Shown one piece after another: positions 37,312 to 46,118 of a DNA stretch of 64,000 nt. The DNA comes from an uncultured Shewanella sp. GTDB lineage: Bacteria; Pseudomonadota; Gammaproteobacteria; Enterobacterales; Shewanellaceae. Numbering within the stretch: position 1 is the stretch's first letter; every line of letters starts with the position of its first letter. The notes beneath the pieces were generated by a model. That model saw nothing but the letters and a program-made list of their open reading frames with translations, was not told where the DNA came from and did no database searches. The translations under genes were made by a program, and so were the position numbers. The stretch spans positions 1-64,000 of the forward strand of contig NZ_CANMIO010000018.1 of NCBI RefSeq assembly GCF_947497935.1, read 5' to 3'.

Positions 37312-37710
37312 TTATAAACTTGAGGCAAAAGCCAGTAAATTCACCACCACCAGAGCTATCATCACCGCCCAAGTCAGCAGCATCCCCCAGAAGCGACCCA
37401 AATGATAACCACCTTGACCTTGAGTTAAGCCAATAGCATGGAGCAAGCGCGCAATAATCCACACGGTACCAAACAGATGTAATAACAGAGCGCTTGTACC
37501 ATTCATCTCTGCAACCACTAATAACAACAACACTATGGGTGCGTTTTCAAGCAGGTTGGCATGTACTCGCTGAGCTAAGGTGAGGGCTTCATTGCCCGCA
37601 CTACCGATACCAATCTTATGAGCGCGACGTAGCTTTATTACTCTATAAGTCAACACAATCACGAGTAATGCAGTAAGGCTTACATACAACCCTGATACGG
37701 CAAGTGGCAT
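37312..37710 (-). CDS. MAPEG family membrane protein
   Basis: 132 aa from the ATG at 37710, preferred because AGGA lies six bases before it; an upstream Met 13 codons earlier lacks a ribosome site. Four TM helices. The MAPEG motif is seen in LAQRVHANLLENAPIVLLLL (E-N-x-P) and the tail ARLLHAIGL. Family members conjugate glutathione to, or reduce, lipophilic compounds, though bacterial members are mostly uncharacterised. Confidence 0.88.
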   Translation of the reverse strand: MPLAVSGLYVSLTALLVIVLTYRVIKLRRAHKIGIGSAGNEALTLAQRVHANLLENAPIVLLLLVVAEMNGTSALLLHLFGTVWIIARLLHAIGLTQGQGGYHLGRFWGMLLTWAVMIALVVVNLLAFASSL

Positions 37711-37921
37711 TTTATATCCTGCTAAATTTTGCACACAAAACCATAGCATTACAATTGCAGAACATAATGTAAATAAATGGCAACTTTTTTAACTCAAATA
37801 GGGTAAGATGCGCTCGTCAAATTATGACAAATAAATAGCTGCGACTAACAACTAACGAAAACAGTTTAAACCGCTGTTTAATATAAAAATAATCCTGAAG
37901 TCACCTATAGCGAATATCATA

Positions 37922-39142
37922 GTGGATAATCAAGAGTTCTTAGAAAAGCGCCGTTTTATTATTAGACTCGGTAAAGCACTGCATAAATTTGGCACACCAG
38001 CCTACCGTTTAGAAACCCACCTACAGGGTGTTTCTAATGTGCTTGGGATCGAAGGCTATTTTTTAATATCGCCAACGGCAATGACCTTTGTATTGCAACA
38101 CGACGAAGACCAAGAATATAACCACGTAGCTCGAGTTAACCCAGGTGAACTCGATTTAGGTTCTCTCGCTAGGACTGATGAATTAGTCGAAGAGCTAATG
38201 TCAGGTCAGCGCACACTCAGTGAAGCACTTGAACGTCTAGAAGAAATTTCCAATAAGCCTAACCCGTACGGCACTAAATTAACTCTGCTCGCCTTCGGTA
38301 CGTCAGCCGGAGCGTTTGCAATGCTGATGGGCACCAGTTGGAACGATGTATTTTGGTCTGGCATGTTAGGCCTAATGGTTTATGGCCTCGTCTATCGCGC
38401 CGAGCGCTCTAAGCGTATGGCCGAAATGCTTGAACCCCTCGCCGCGATTTTATGTGCCATTACTGCGTACGGAATAGCTAAAGTCGACCCCTCGGTTAAT
38501 ATTCCCGTGGTGATCTTGTCAGGCATTATTATCTTTATCCCTGGTTTAGCACTAACGCTGGGCTTAGCAGAACTGGCCGCACGCGATCTTATCTCTGGTA
38601 CAGCTAGAGTCATGGACGCCTTTATGCTGCTGTTTAAGCTGTATTTTGGAGTAATTTTGGGTATGGCCATAGGTAAAGCCTTGTTTGGTGAAACCACCTA
38701 TGTGCCCCCCGGATCATTACCACAATGGGGAATTTGGGCCGCGGTGCCCATATTGTCGACGGCGCTTGTGATTATCTTTAAAGCCAGGTTGAAAGACTCA
38801 CCTTGGGGAATTATGGCGGGGATTGTGGCATTTTTCTCTGCCATGCTGGGGGGGCTCTATTTTGGCGAATCTATCGGCATTTTCTTTGGTGCATTAGCCG
38901 TAGGTATCTATTCGAATTTATTTGCGCGCTGGATGAAAGCCCCCGCATCTATCGCTCTACTGCAGGGTATCGTCATCTTAGTCCCTGGTAGCAAGACCTA
39001 TATTGGGCTCAACACTCTAATCCTAGGTGAGACTATCTTTAACCAATCTCATTTAGGTATTCAGATCTTCTTAATCTTTATGTCCATTGTCGCAGGCTTG
39101 ATCTTTGCTAATGTCGCGGTGCCGCCTAGACGCACCTTGTAA
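37922..39142 (+). CDS. ThrE/YjjP-YjjB-type threonine/serine exporter family protein
   Basis: 406 aa. A cytoplasmic N-terminal domain (about 1-120) has RLGKALHKFGTPAYRLE and FLISPTAMTF, as in YjjP/ThrE. About ten TM helices follow in two blocks, the second matching the YjjB-like half (LQGIVILVPGSKTYIGLN). It is a single-chain version of the two-component YjjP-YjjB exporter. The substrate in this family is a small amino or carboxylic acid (threonine/serine or succinate). The start is a GTG at 37922 with no good ribosome site, so the start is uncertain. A strong terminator follows. Confidence 0.85.
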   Translation: MDNQEFLEKRRFIIRLGKALHKFGTPAYRLETHLQGVSNVLGIEGYFLISPTAMTFVLQHDEDQEYNHVARVNPGELDLGSLARTDELVEELMSGQRTLSEALERLEEISNKPNPYGTKLTLLAFGTSAGAFAMLMGTSWNDVFWSGMLGLMVYGLVYRAERSKRMAEMLEPLAAILCAITAYGIAKVDPSVNIPVVILSGIIIFIPGLALTLGLAELAARDLISGTARVMDAFMLLFKLYFGVILGMAIGKALFGETTYVPPGSLPQWGIWAAVPILSTALVIIFKARLKDSPWGIMAGIVAFFSAMLGGLYFGESIGIFFGALAVGIYSNLFARWMKAPASIALLQGIVILVPGSKTYIGLNTLILGETIFNQSHLGIQIFLIFMSIVAGLIFANVAVPPRRTL

Positions 39143-39164
39143 TAATTAACGGCAATTAATACCG

Positions 39165-39192
39165 AAAAAGAGCGCTTATAGGCGCTCTTTTT
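39165..39192 (+). terminator. Rho-independent terminator after the ThrE-like gene
   Basis: AAAAAGAGCGC (39165-39175) pairs with GCGCTCTTTTT (39182-39192) around a six-base loop, with T-run. Confidence 0.9.
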
Positions 39193-39322
39193 TATTGCAT
39201 CACATCATTTTCAGCTTTAGTAAATCAACATGTTATTGCTTGAGTAATCTACACTTACCTTGTATTACAAATTTGTTACTTGTTGCAATTAGTGGATCGC
39301 GCCAAGGAGTATAACGGATAGA

Positions 39323-40969
39323 ATGAAACGGCTTTTCAGCGTGACATTGGCATTCTTGTTTAGCATCCATGCGGATGCCGCTTCTGCTGAAAATAAAACC
39401 ACAGCTATCGATAACAAGCATGCTGGTGATTACGAACAAAAAAAACAAACCAAGAATATTGTCATCAAGAGTAATGACATTTTTGACCTATCCGATCCTG
39501 AAACTTTTTTTATTCATCGTTGGGCCAATTACCTACATATTAACACTCGAGACTTGGTGGTTCGCGATAAACTCAGCTTTTCAGAAGGTGATAAAATCAG
39601 CCAAAAAGACTTAGAAGAAGCACAGCGACTTCTGCGGGCTCAAGCCTATATCCGCGATGCCAGAGTCACATTTTCTCAGCCTGCCGCCGATGCCGACCTT
39701 GCCGATGAAGGTGAAAATATTCTGGTTGAAACTTGGGACAACTGGTCACTATTGCCGACCTTTAGTGCTAGTCATAGCGGTGGAGAGAGTAAGTTCTCTA
39801 TCGGCCTCAAAGAAGATAACTTGCTCGGCTACGGTATTCGAACTCGCGTAAAGTACCAATCAGATGCCGATCGAACCGGTTATAAGTTTGCCATCGAGGC
39901 GCCAGTTTATTTCATTAGACACGCTACCATCGCCGCTGACTTTTATGATAATAGCGATGGACAGGCTACATATCTTTATTTTGAAAAGCCTTTTTACAGC
40001 TTAGACAGCACTCACATGTACTCTGCCGAGTACTTAGATGATTACCGTGTCGATACCCTCAAACAAAACGGCCAGGACATTAATGAGTTTGAGCATACCG
40101 AGACTTACAACAATGGCCGCTTTGGCTGGTTGGTTGACCGCAATAGTGACGAACTGTCTCGAATCATTGCTGGGGTGACTCAAGATCGGCATGAGTTTGC
40201 ACATATCGATAGTTACCCCACTTCAGAACTGCCACAAGACAGAGACTTTCTTTACCCTTGGCTGGCCTATCAATATCTTCAAGATGATTTCAAAGTGCTC
40301 AACAATGTGCATCTTATTAATTACAACGAAGACTTTAATCTGGGCTGGCAACACTACTTCAGGCTGGGCTTAGAAACCCGAGATCTCAATGACAACTCGC
40401 CTGTCGGCTACCATGTCGATTGGCGCTCTAGTCGTGGTTATCAAGGCGATGAGCAGCTCATTTTATTAGAGATGGATGCAAAAGGCGTATTTGCTACCAA
40501 CCAAAAAGACTTTTATCAAATCAATGTCGCTGCAGAATATTTCTTCCATCTCAGCCCTAAATGGACAGCTTACTCTAAGCTTAGACTCAGCACCTCACAA
40601 AATAACTACTTAGACAAACCCTTTGCTTTAGGTGACGAAACTGGAGTTCGTGGCTATCCCAATGACTATCAATATGGCGACCATCAGTGGGCCTTTACCG
40701 CAGAGATCCGTAACTATCCAAACATCAATCTATATCAACTCGCCGAACTCGGCTGGGCAATCTTCACCGATATTGGTCACGCATTTGGTGGCACTGATGC
40801 AAATAACGCAGTGTCTTCGCCTATCGGTAGCTTCGGGATTGGCGCGAGAATTTATTCATCTAAATCCAGCTACGGCAATGTAGCCCATATAGACTTAAGC
40901 CTGCCCTATACTAGCGGCGTCGACGTCAACAGTTGGGAGTGGCGCTTTCAGGTGAAAAAACATTTCTAG
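39323..40969 (+). CDS. Omp85-like outer-membrane beta-barrel protein with one POTRA-like domain
   Basis: 548 aa. Signal peptide to about residue 22. One POTRA-like domain (about 55-140: LSFSEGDKISQKDLEEAQRLLRAQAYIRDARV in pieces) is followed by a barrel. The barrel contains GVRGYP near residue 448, matching the VRGF/Y motif of Omp85 proteins, and ends in WRFQVKKHF. BamA and TamA are larger with more POTRAs; FhaC-type secretion proteins have two. This compact version is of unknown role and has no adjacent exoprotein gene. AAGGAG lies 14 bases before the ATG, which is far. Confidence 0.75.
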   Translation: MKRLFSVTLAFLFSIHADAASAENKTTAIDNKHAGDYEQKKQTKNIVIKSNDIFDLSDPETFFIHRWANYLHINTRDLVVRDKLSFSEGDKISQKDLEEAQRLLRAQAYIRDARVTFSQPAADADLADEGENILVETWDNWSLLPTFSASHSGGESKFSIGLKEDNLLGYGIRTRVKYQSDADRTGYKFAIEAPVYFIRHATIAADFYDNSDGQATYLYFEKPFYSLDSTHMYSAEYLDDYRVDTLKQNGQDINEFEHTETYNNGRFGWLVDRNSDELSRIIAGVTQDRHEFAHIDSYPTSELPQDRDFLYPWLAYQYLQDDFKVLNNVHLINYNEDFNLGWQHYFRLGLETRDLNDNSPVGYHVDWRSSRGYQGDEQLILLEMDAKGVFATNQKDFYQINVAAEYFFHLSPKWTAYSKLRLSTSQNNYLDKPFALGDETGVRGYPNDYQYGDHQWAFTAEIRNYPNINLYQLAELGWAIFTDIGHAFGGTDANNAVSSPIGSFGIGARIYSSKSSYGNVAHIDLSLPYTSGVDVNSWEWRFQVKKHF

Positions 40970-41063
40970 TCATGCAGCAAATCAGAGAGCCTAGGCAGAA
41001 ATCAATGTAGCCATCTTTGCAATACACCAATAAATATATAGATAGAAAACAAAGAACATAAAA

Positions 41064-41087
41064 AAGCCTCTAATAAATTAGAGGCTT
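41064..41087 (-). terminator. Terminator for the DUF6491-like lipoprotein gene
   Basis: AAGCCTCTAAT and ATTAGAGGCTT pair perfectly; on the minus strand a T-run follows. Confidence 0.85.
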
Positions 41088-41132
41088 AGACATTGAGTAA
41101 TACGAGCAGTTACTCAGGCCGATGAACCAATA

Positions 41133-41552
41133 TTAGTTTTCGTCGGCGAAGGCTTCAATTTTGGCCTTAATCGCATTCTTCTGCTCTTTATTTTCCAGTT
41201 TATAGATCCGCTTTATTTGTGCTTTCATCATGGGGTCTTGCACCGTCGACACTGAATCGAAGCCGACTTCAACTTTGCCTAGAGTAGATGTCACCAATAA
41301 GCCTTGGGCAAAGTTAAGATCATTCAAGCCACCACCCAAAATCAGCAAATAACTCTGTCTGGGTCGAGAGGTAAGGATCAGTGAATATCTATCGATACTC
41401 TCCCAACCATCCATACGAAAATTATCTATCGAATTAACCTGCTCTAGCTCTGGAAAGGTATATTTAGCTATCCGTTCTTTACTCGCCTCACTGGAGGCGC
41501 AACCAGCTAAGACAAGAATAAATAATAAAGACACTAATTTTAGTAAACGCAT
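41133..41552 (-). CDS. Small lipoprotein (DUF6491-like)
   Basis: 139 aa. A lipoprotein signal with lipobox LAGC (Cys at residue 18). The mature part has a conserved-looking DNFRMDGWESIDRYSLILTSRPRQSYLL in pieces and a charged helical tail (KRIYKLENKEQKNAIKAKIEAF). I recall this as the DUF6491 family, of unknown function. AAGGAGATG precedes the start. Confidence 0.7.
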   Translation of the reverse strand: MRLLKLVSLLFILVLAGCASSEASKERIAKYTFPELEQVNSIDNFRMDGWESIDRYSLILTSRPRQSYLLILGGGLNDLNFAQGLLVTSTLGKVEVGFDSVSTVQDPMMKAQIKRIYKLENKEQKNAIKAKIEAFADEN

Positions 41553-41663
41553 AAATTCATCTCCTTACAACTTCACTCTACTGTAGCAGTTATTAATGGA
41601 TGCGCAAAAAACAATCAACCCAAATTCAGTCCCAGCAAAATAACTTAACCTTAGCTGTTAACC

Positions 41664-41990
41664 CTAATGAGTATGCCCCTGTGAAAAGTTAATCATCATC
41701 ACACCTACGGCCACCAGCGCCATACCAACCCAAGCCGTCATATCGAGATGTTGGCGATAAAACAGAGCAGATAAAAGCGTTACCGTGACAATGGCTAAGC
41801 CAGCCCAAAGTGCATGCACTACACCAACGGGCATACCTTTCATTGCCTGACCTAGAAAGATAAACGCCGTCAGATGCCCTAATAACACAAATGCGGCAGG
41901 CAATGGCTTACTAAAACCATCTGTGGCTTTTAGCGCCACATGAGACAAAGCTTCCGCCACCACACCCAGTAAAAGAAAAATCCAGCTCAT
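41664..41990 (-). CDS. SMR family (EmrE-like) small multidrug transporter
   Basis: 108 aa, four TM helices. The proton/substrate-coupling Glu is E13 in GVVAEALSHVALK; conserved HALWAGLAIV and VGMALVAVGVMMIN follow. It ends in a short His-containing tail (SQGHTH). AAGGTAATAAC precedes the ATG. SMR proteins act as dimers in the inner membrane and export cations or guanidinium compounds. Its promoter and operator closely match those of adhC, and fghA ends upstream of it, so it is probably part of the formaldehyde response. Its substrate under those conditions is unknown. Confidence 0.9.
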   Translation of the reverse strand: MSWIFLLLGVVAEALSHVALKATDGFSKPLPAAFVLLGHLTAFIFLGQAMKGMPVGVVHALWAGLAIVTVTLLSALFYRQHLDMTAWVGMALVAVGVMMINFSQGHTH

Positions 41991-42052
41991 GTTATTACCT
42001 TAATTTTGCTCGGCAAAGCTCTGTTTGCAAAGGCGTTAAAATCATTGTCTGT

Positions 42053-42080
42053 ATTATATTTGCCTGAGAGTTAATGATAA
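42053..42080 (-). promoter_or_regulatory. Promoter of the SMR gene
   Basis: On the minus strand, TTATCA (42075-42080) and TATAAT (42053-42058) are separated by 16 bases. The arrangement is identical to the adhC promoter, with the same 16-base spacer, and the 14-bp palindromic operator lies 23 bases upstream of the -35 in both. Confidence 0.7.
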
Positions 42081-42103
42081 TCACCCTGAAATACAAATCA
42101 CTT

Positions 42104-42117
42104 TTACCCGAGGGTAA
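42104..42117. promoter_or_regulatory. LysR-type operator at the SMR promoter
   Basis: TTACCC-GA-GGGTAA, arms perfect. The flanks on the + strand (CTTTTACC...GGTAATAATCTT) match the adhC operator almost base for base. A further GGTAA half-site lies at 42131. The site lies between fghA and the SMR gene, upstream of the latter. Confidence 0.7.
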
Positions 42118-42136
42118 TAATCTTCTTAAAGGTAAT

Positions 42137-42163
42137 AAAAAGCCGCCTAATTGGCGGCTTTTT
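42137..42163 (-). terminator. Terminator for fghA
   Basis: AAAAAGCCGCC (42137-42147) and GGCGGCTTTTT (42153-42163) pair around a five-base loop. A T-run lies on both strands. It separates fghA transcripts from the SMR promoter. Confidence 0.9.
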
Positions 42164-42192
42164 GCATCTATTTTGCAGGTAAAAGTGCTGCT

Positions 42193-43032
42193 TTACTTAG
42201 CCAAGTGCTCAGCATGAAAACGCAGGTGGTTTTCAATAAAGCTAGATATGAAGTAATAACTATGGTCGAAACCTTCTTGCATGTTTAGCGTTAAAGGATA
42301 ACCACTGATGCTAGCAGCCGCTTCTAACACTTCAGGTTTTAACTGCTCAACAAGAAAATCATCGGCGTCACCCTGATCAACCAGCGCTGGTACAAACTCA
42401 GTAGCTTGACGCATCAACAGGCTAGCATCGTATTCAGCCCAAGTTGTGGTATCTCGACCTAAATACGCAGTGAACGCCTTTTTGCCCCAAGGGCAATTAA
42501 CTGGATTGGCAATCGGGCTAAATGCAGACACAGACTGGTAAGCCTGTGGATTACGCATCGCAATCACTAATGCACCATGTCCCCCCATTGAGTGACCCGC
42601 AATTGAGCGTTTGTCACTAACTGGGAACATAGATTCAATCAATTGTGGTAACTCATTCACCACATAATCATACATACGGTAATGGCGGTTCCATGGTGCT
42701 TGAGTCGCGTTAACGTAGAAACCAGCGCCCTTACCTAAATCGTAGCCGGCATCGTCGGCAACATCGTCACCACGTGGGCTAGTATCTGGTGCGACTATCG
42801 CAATGCCAAGTTCGGCAGCCATACGCTGTGCGCCGGCTTTTTGCATAAAGTTTTCATCGGTACAGGTTAAGCCTGACAACCAATAAAGCACTGGTACTTT
42901 TTTACCATTTGACGCTTGAGGCGGTAGATAAACCGCAAATCGCATGGCGCAATTAAGGGTTTTAGACTGGTGGCTATATTGCTTATGCCAGCCGCCAAAG
43001 CTCTTATTCACACTGATATTTTCTACGGTCAT
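42193..43032 (-). CDS. fghA: S-formylglutathione hydrolase
   Basis: 279 aa, esterase D family. The nucleophile motif is AGHSMGGHGA, with the conserved QAPWNRHYRMYDYVVNELP in pieces and the terminal FDHSYYFISSFIENH holding the catalytic His. It hydrolyses S-formylglutathione to formate and glutathione, the step after AdhC. AGGAG lies upstream of the ATG. It sits 95 bases after adhC on the same strand, with a hairpin between them that may lower its expression relative to adhC. Confidence 0.95.
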   Translation of the reverse strand: MTVENISVNKSFGGWHKQYSHQSKTLNCAMRFAVYLPPQASNGKKVPVLYWLSGLTCTDENFMQKAGAQRMAAELGIAIVAPDTSPRGDDVADDAGYDLGKGAGFYVNATQAPWNRHYRMYDYVVNELPQLIESMFPVSDKRSIAGHSMGGHGALVIAMRNPQAYQSVSAFSPIANPVNCPWGKKAFTAYLGRDTTTWAEYDASLLMRQATEFVPALVDQGDADDFLVEQLKPEVLEAAASISGYPLTLNMQEGFDHSYYFISSFIENHLRFHAEHLAK

Positions 43033-43087
43033 TTAATACCGACTCCTATAAATTTGTTACATCGAGAGCTATCGACTCCCTTAAAGA

Positions 43088-43111
43088 AACAAGCGCCCGA
43101 AAGCGCTTGTT
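43088..43111 (-). terminator. Hairpin between adhC and fghA
   Basis: AACAAGCGC (43088-43096) pairs with GCGCTTGTT (43103-43111). On the minus strand the tail is TTTCTTT, a weak T-run. It may attenuate read-through from adhC into fghA or stabilise the adhC message. Confidence 0.55.
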
Positions 43112-43127
43112 ATTTTGTATGACTTAA

Positions 43128-44258
43128 TTATTTGTCGAAATGAATAACAGTACGAATACTCTTACCTTCGTGCATTAGGTCGAATGCTTCGTTAACTTGT
43201 TCAAGACCCATAGTGTGAGTGATGAAGTCGTTTAGCTTGAACTCGCCTGCCATGTAACGCTCAACGTATTCAGGTAGCTCTGAGCGGCCTTTAACACCAC
43301 CAAATGCACTACCTTTCCATACACGGCCTGTTACTAACTGGAATGGACGAGTCGAAATTTCTTGGCCTGCACCCGCAACACCAATAACCACTGACTCACC
43401 CCAACCTTTATGGCAGCACTCTAGTGCGCTACGCATAACGTGTACGTTACCGATACACTCGAATGAGTAATCTACGCCACCGTCAGTTAGCTCAACAATC
43501 ACGTCTTGGATTGGCTTGTCGTAATCTTTAGGGTTGATGCAATCAGTTGCACCCAACTTACGTGCTAGGTCGAACTTGCTTTCGTTAATGTCGATAGCGA
43601 TGATGCGTGAAGCTTTAGCCATGGCCGCGCCGATAACCGCAGACAGACCAATACCACCCATACCGAAGATAGCAACTGTTGCGCCTTCTTCTACTTTAGC
43701 GGTGTTCATTACCGCACCCATACCTGTTGTTACACCACAACCTAGCAGACACACTTCTTCAAGCGGTGCTTCAGGGTTTACTTTCGCTAAAGAGATCTCA
43801 GGTAATACTGTGTACTCAGAGAAAGTTGATGTACCCATATAATGGAAAATTTCAACGCCATCTTTAGAGAAACGCGTGGTGCCATCAGGCATCAAACCTT
43901 TACCTTGAGTTTCACGAATTTTCTGACAAAGGTTAGTTTTGCCAGACTTACAGAATTTACATTCGCCACACTCAGGTGTGTAAAGTGGGATAACGTGGTC
44001 GCCTACTTGAACGCTAGTTACGCCTTCACCGATTGACTCAACAATACCGCCGCCTTCGTGGCCAAGAATACAAGGGAAAATACCTTCTGGATCATCGCCT
44101 GATAATGTAAATGCATCAGTGTGACATACGCCAGTGGCGATCATCTTAACGCGCACTTCACCTTTTTGTGGTGGCATTACATCAACGATTTCCATTGATA
44201 GTGGTTGGCCAACTGCCCAAGCTACTGCGGCTTTTGATTTAATTGTTTGTGCTGTCAT
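43128..44258 (-). CDS. adhC: S-(hydroxymethyl)glutathione dehydrogenase / class III alcohol dehydrogenase
   Basis: 376 aa, the usual length. Catalytic zinc site CHTDAFTLSG and H-E in GHEGGG; structural zinc cysteines in CGECKFCKSGKTNLC; NAD-binding GMGGIGLS. It oxidises S-hydroxymethylglutathione, formed from formaldehyde and glutathione, to S-formylglutathione. AGGAATACAAG precedes the ATG. The promoter at 44320-44347 has a palindromic operator just upstream. The LysR gene at 45091 is divergent beyond a small zinc-finger gene and is the likely regulator. Confidence 0.96.
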   Translation of the reverse strand: MTAQTIKSKAAVAWAVGQPLSMEIVDVMPPQKGEVRVKMIATGVCHTDAFTLSGDDPEGIFPCILGHEGGGIVESIGEGVTSVQVGDHVIPLYTPECGECKFCKSGKTNLCQKIRETQGKGLMPDGTTRFSKDGVEIFHYMGTSTFSEYTVLPEISLAKVNPEAPLEEVCLLGCGVTTGMGAVMNTAKVEEGATVAIFGMGGIGLSAVIGAAMAKASRIIAIDINESKFDLARKLGATDCINPKDYDKPIQDVIVELTDGGVDYSFECIGNVHVMRSALECCHKGWGESVVIGVAGAGQEISTRPFQLVTGRVWKGSAFGGVKGRSELPEYVERYMAGEFKLNDFITHTMGLEQVNEAFDLMHEGKSIRTVIHFDK

Positions 44259-44319
44259 CTTGTATTCCTACTCTTAATAAACTTTATATACGGCATGTCA
44301 CCGCAGTGGGTATGGAAAG

Positions 44320-44347
44320 ATTATAACTACCTGTTTGACATTGATAA
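44320..44347 (-). promoter_or_regulatory. Promoter of adhC
   Basis: On the minus strand, TTATCA (44342-44347) and TATAAT (44320-44325) with a 16-base spacer. Predicted transcription start near 44313, leaving a leader of about 55 bases, the same as for the SMR gene. Confidence 0.75.
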
Positions 44348-44358
44348 TCCCATCAATA

Positions 44359-44384
44359 GGTAATTTACCTTTACCATATGGTAA
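44359..44384. promoter_or_regulatory. Compound LysR-type operator at adhC
   Basis: A perfect 14-bp palindrome TTACCATATGGTAA (44371-44384) and, on the promoter side, a second symmetric element GGTAA-T-TTACC (44359-44369). LysR proteins commonly bind a strong recall site plus a weaker site near the -35, and this layout fits. Confidence 0.75.
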
Positions 44385-44548
44385 TAATCTTTTAAAAATG
44401 GCTTCATTTACCACGCAAGTCATTTCAAATGGTTTGCCCTGAGCATCTAGCTAGAAGCAACTTATATCCAGTTAGAAGCTAAGCTTGATCACGTTAGAAT
44501 CAGGCCTAGCTGTTAACAGTGTTTATTCCTAATATCTGCGAAGCCAAC

Positions 44549-44815
44549 TTATCGTAGCTGACTATCTTTACTCGCTCGGCGATTGAACAGATGTTGCTTC
44601 GCCCGGCTGTTATCGATTTCATTTTGACAATGGATACAGAGTCGAACGCCTGGCACTGCCATCCGTCTCGCCTCTGGGATCTCTTCACCACACTCTTCAC
44701 AATGCAGAAGACTCTTCCCGCCAACAAGTCGACTTCTCGCCGCTGCTACGGCATCGTCGACACTACTGTCAATTTGGTCTTGTACCGCACCATCTCTAGA
44801 CCATCCGCCCGCCAT
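44549..44815 (-). CDS. DksA/TraR-type C4 zinc finger protein (YbiI-like)
   Basis: 88 aa from the ATG at 44815 with AGAGGT before it; a longer frame upstream adds no family sequence. The zinc finger is C-x2-C-x17-C-x2-C in HCEECGEEIPEARRMAVPGVRLCIHC in pieces. It lacks the long coiled coil with the DxxDxA tip of true DksA, so it is the short YbiI-like class of unknown role. It lies on the adhC strand between adhC and the LysR gene. Confidence 0.85.
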   Translation of the reverse strand: MAGGWSRDGAVQDQIDSSVDDAVAAARSRLVGGKSLLHCEECGEEIPEARRMAVPGVRLCIHCQNEIDNSRAKQHLFNRRASKDSQLR

Positions 44816-45041
44816 ATTGATACCTCTGCATGACAATTGTGCTACCCAATAAATGATCGACAAATGGCGCATTCAATGAGCTGCCATTAATCTATAGTTG
44901 AAGTCAGCTCTTTAGTCGACATTGGCTAAAGATGCATTAGTAATTAAAGCGGATTATCTATATCAATCAGCATCACTCGACTCGATGGATGTATTATATT
45001 TATTTCAGAAAAGATGATAATTAGCTAAATATGCAAATATC

Positions 45042-45059
45042 TTTTACCATACAGTAAAA
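45042..45059. promoter_or_regulatory. Operator-like inverted repeat before the LysR gene
   Basis: TTTTAC-CATACA-GTAAAA. The left half (CTTTTACCATA) matches the adhC and SMR sites. It lies 31 bases before the LysR ATG and may serve autoregulation. Weaker match than the other two. Confidence 0.5.
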
Positions 45060-45090
45060 GTTGTTTATTCAATCCTTATAAGGAAACAGC

Positions 45091-45960
45091 ATGTTTAATT
45101 GGGAAGGTGTCAGTGAGTTCGTCGCAGTAGCCGAAGCAGAAAGCTTTACCAAGGCATCGCAACGATTAGGCATATCGACTGCGCAAGTGAGTCGTCAAAT
45201 TAGCGCACTAGAAACAAGGCTTGCGTCTAAATTGTTTCATCGCACCACTCGCAAAGTATCGGTAACTGAAGTCGGTCGCATCTATTATCAGCATTGTAGA
45301 CAGGTACTCGACGGTCTCGAAGAAGCCGAGCGGGCTATCACCAATTTGCAAACCAGCCCAAGAGGGCTATTAAAGCTCACAGCCCCAGTGACCTATGGTG
45401 AAATGACCATTGCACCACTGATCAATGACTTTGCAGCGCTCTACCCTGAGCTTGAGGTGAAACTCAACCTCACCAATCAAAAGTTAGATTTAGTTGATGA
45501 AGGTTACGATTTGGCTATCCGCCTTGGCCATTTAGAAGATTCGAGCATGATGGCCAAAAAGCTTAGCAGTCGTACCCAATATGTTTGTGCATCACCTAGC
45601 TATATATCTACTTATGGCATCCCACATTCATTATCTGAACTGGATCAACACAACTGCTTAATTGGCACCATGGATTATTGGCGCTTTCAAGAGAATGGCA
45701 AAGCCCGTAATGTTCGGGTCAAAGGCAGCTTGAGCTGTAATAGTGGTCATGCATTAGTGGATGCAGCCATAAAAGGCATAGGCATAGTGCAGCTGCCAGA
45801 TTATTACGTGCAGCCTTACATTGAAGCAGGAGAGCTCACCGCATTACTTGAACAAAACCGCCAACCCGAAGAAGGCATTTGGGCGCTATACCCACAAAAT
45901 CGCCACCTTTCACCCAAGGTGCGCATGTTGCTCGACCACCTAACGGCAGGTTTAAAGTAA
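45091..45960 (+). CDS. LysR-family regulator of the formaldehyde detoxification locus
   Basis: 289 aa. HTH at about residues 18-37 (FTKASQRLGISTAQVSRQIS) and the LFHRTTRKVSVTEVG pattern of the CrgA/AaeR-like branch. AAGGA lies before the ATG. It is divergent from the DksA-type gene and adhC. Inference: it binds the TTACC-N4-GGTAA sites at adhC, the SMR gene and its own promoter, and responds to formaldehyde or its glutathione adduct. Confidence 0.88.
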   Translation: MFNWEGVSEFVAVAEAESFTKASQRLGISTAQVSRQISALETRLASKLFHRTTRKVSVTEVGRIYYQHCRQVLDGLEEAERAITNLQTSPRGLLKLTAPVTYGEMTIAPLINDFAALYPELEVKLNLTNQKLDLVDEGYDLAIRLGHLEDSSMMAKKLSSRTQYVCASPSYISTYGIPHSLSELDQHNCLIGTMDYWRFQENGKARNVRVKGSLSCNSGHALVDAAIKGIGIVQLPDYYVQPYIEAGELTALLEQNRQPEEGIWALYPQNRHLSPKVRMLLDHLTAGLK

Positions 45961-46006
45961 TCCAGCTAAACAACTGACTCATATTCCTGTACTGTCGAAA
46001 ACAAAA

Positions 46007-46042
46007 AACGAGCCAAAACTAATAGTTCTGACTCGTTCTTTT
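46007..46042. terminator. Bidirectional terminator between LysR gene and large lipoprotein gene
   Basis: AACGAGCCAAAACT and AGTTCTGACTCGTT pair with two mismatches, with T-rich tails on both strands. It serves two convergent genes. Confidence 0.75.
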
Positions 46043-46118
46043 TATTATAGCCTTATACTATTTTAATCGAGAATGAATACCCTCGCGATATTAAGTAATA
46101 CAACAGGCTATCCGGCAC

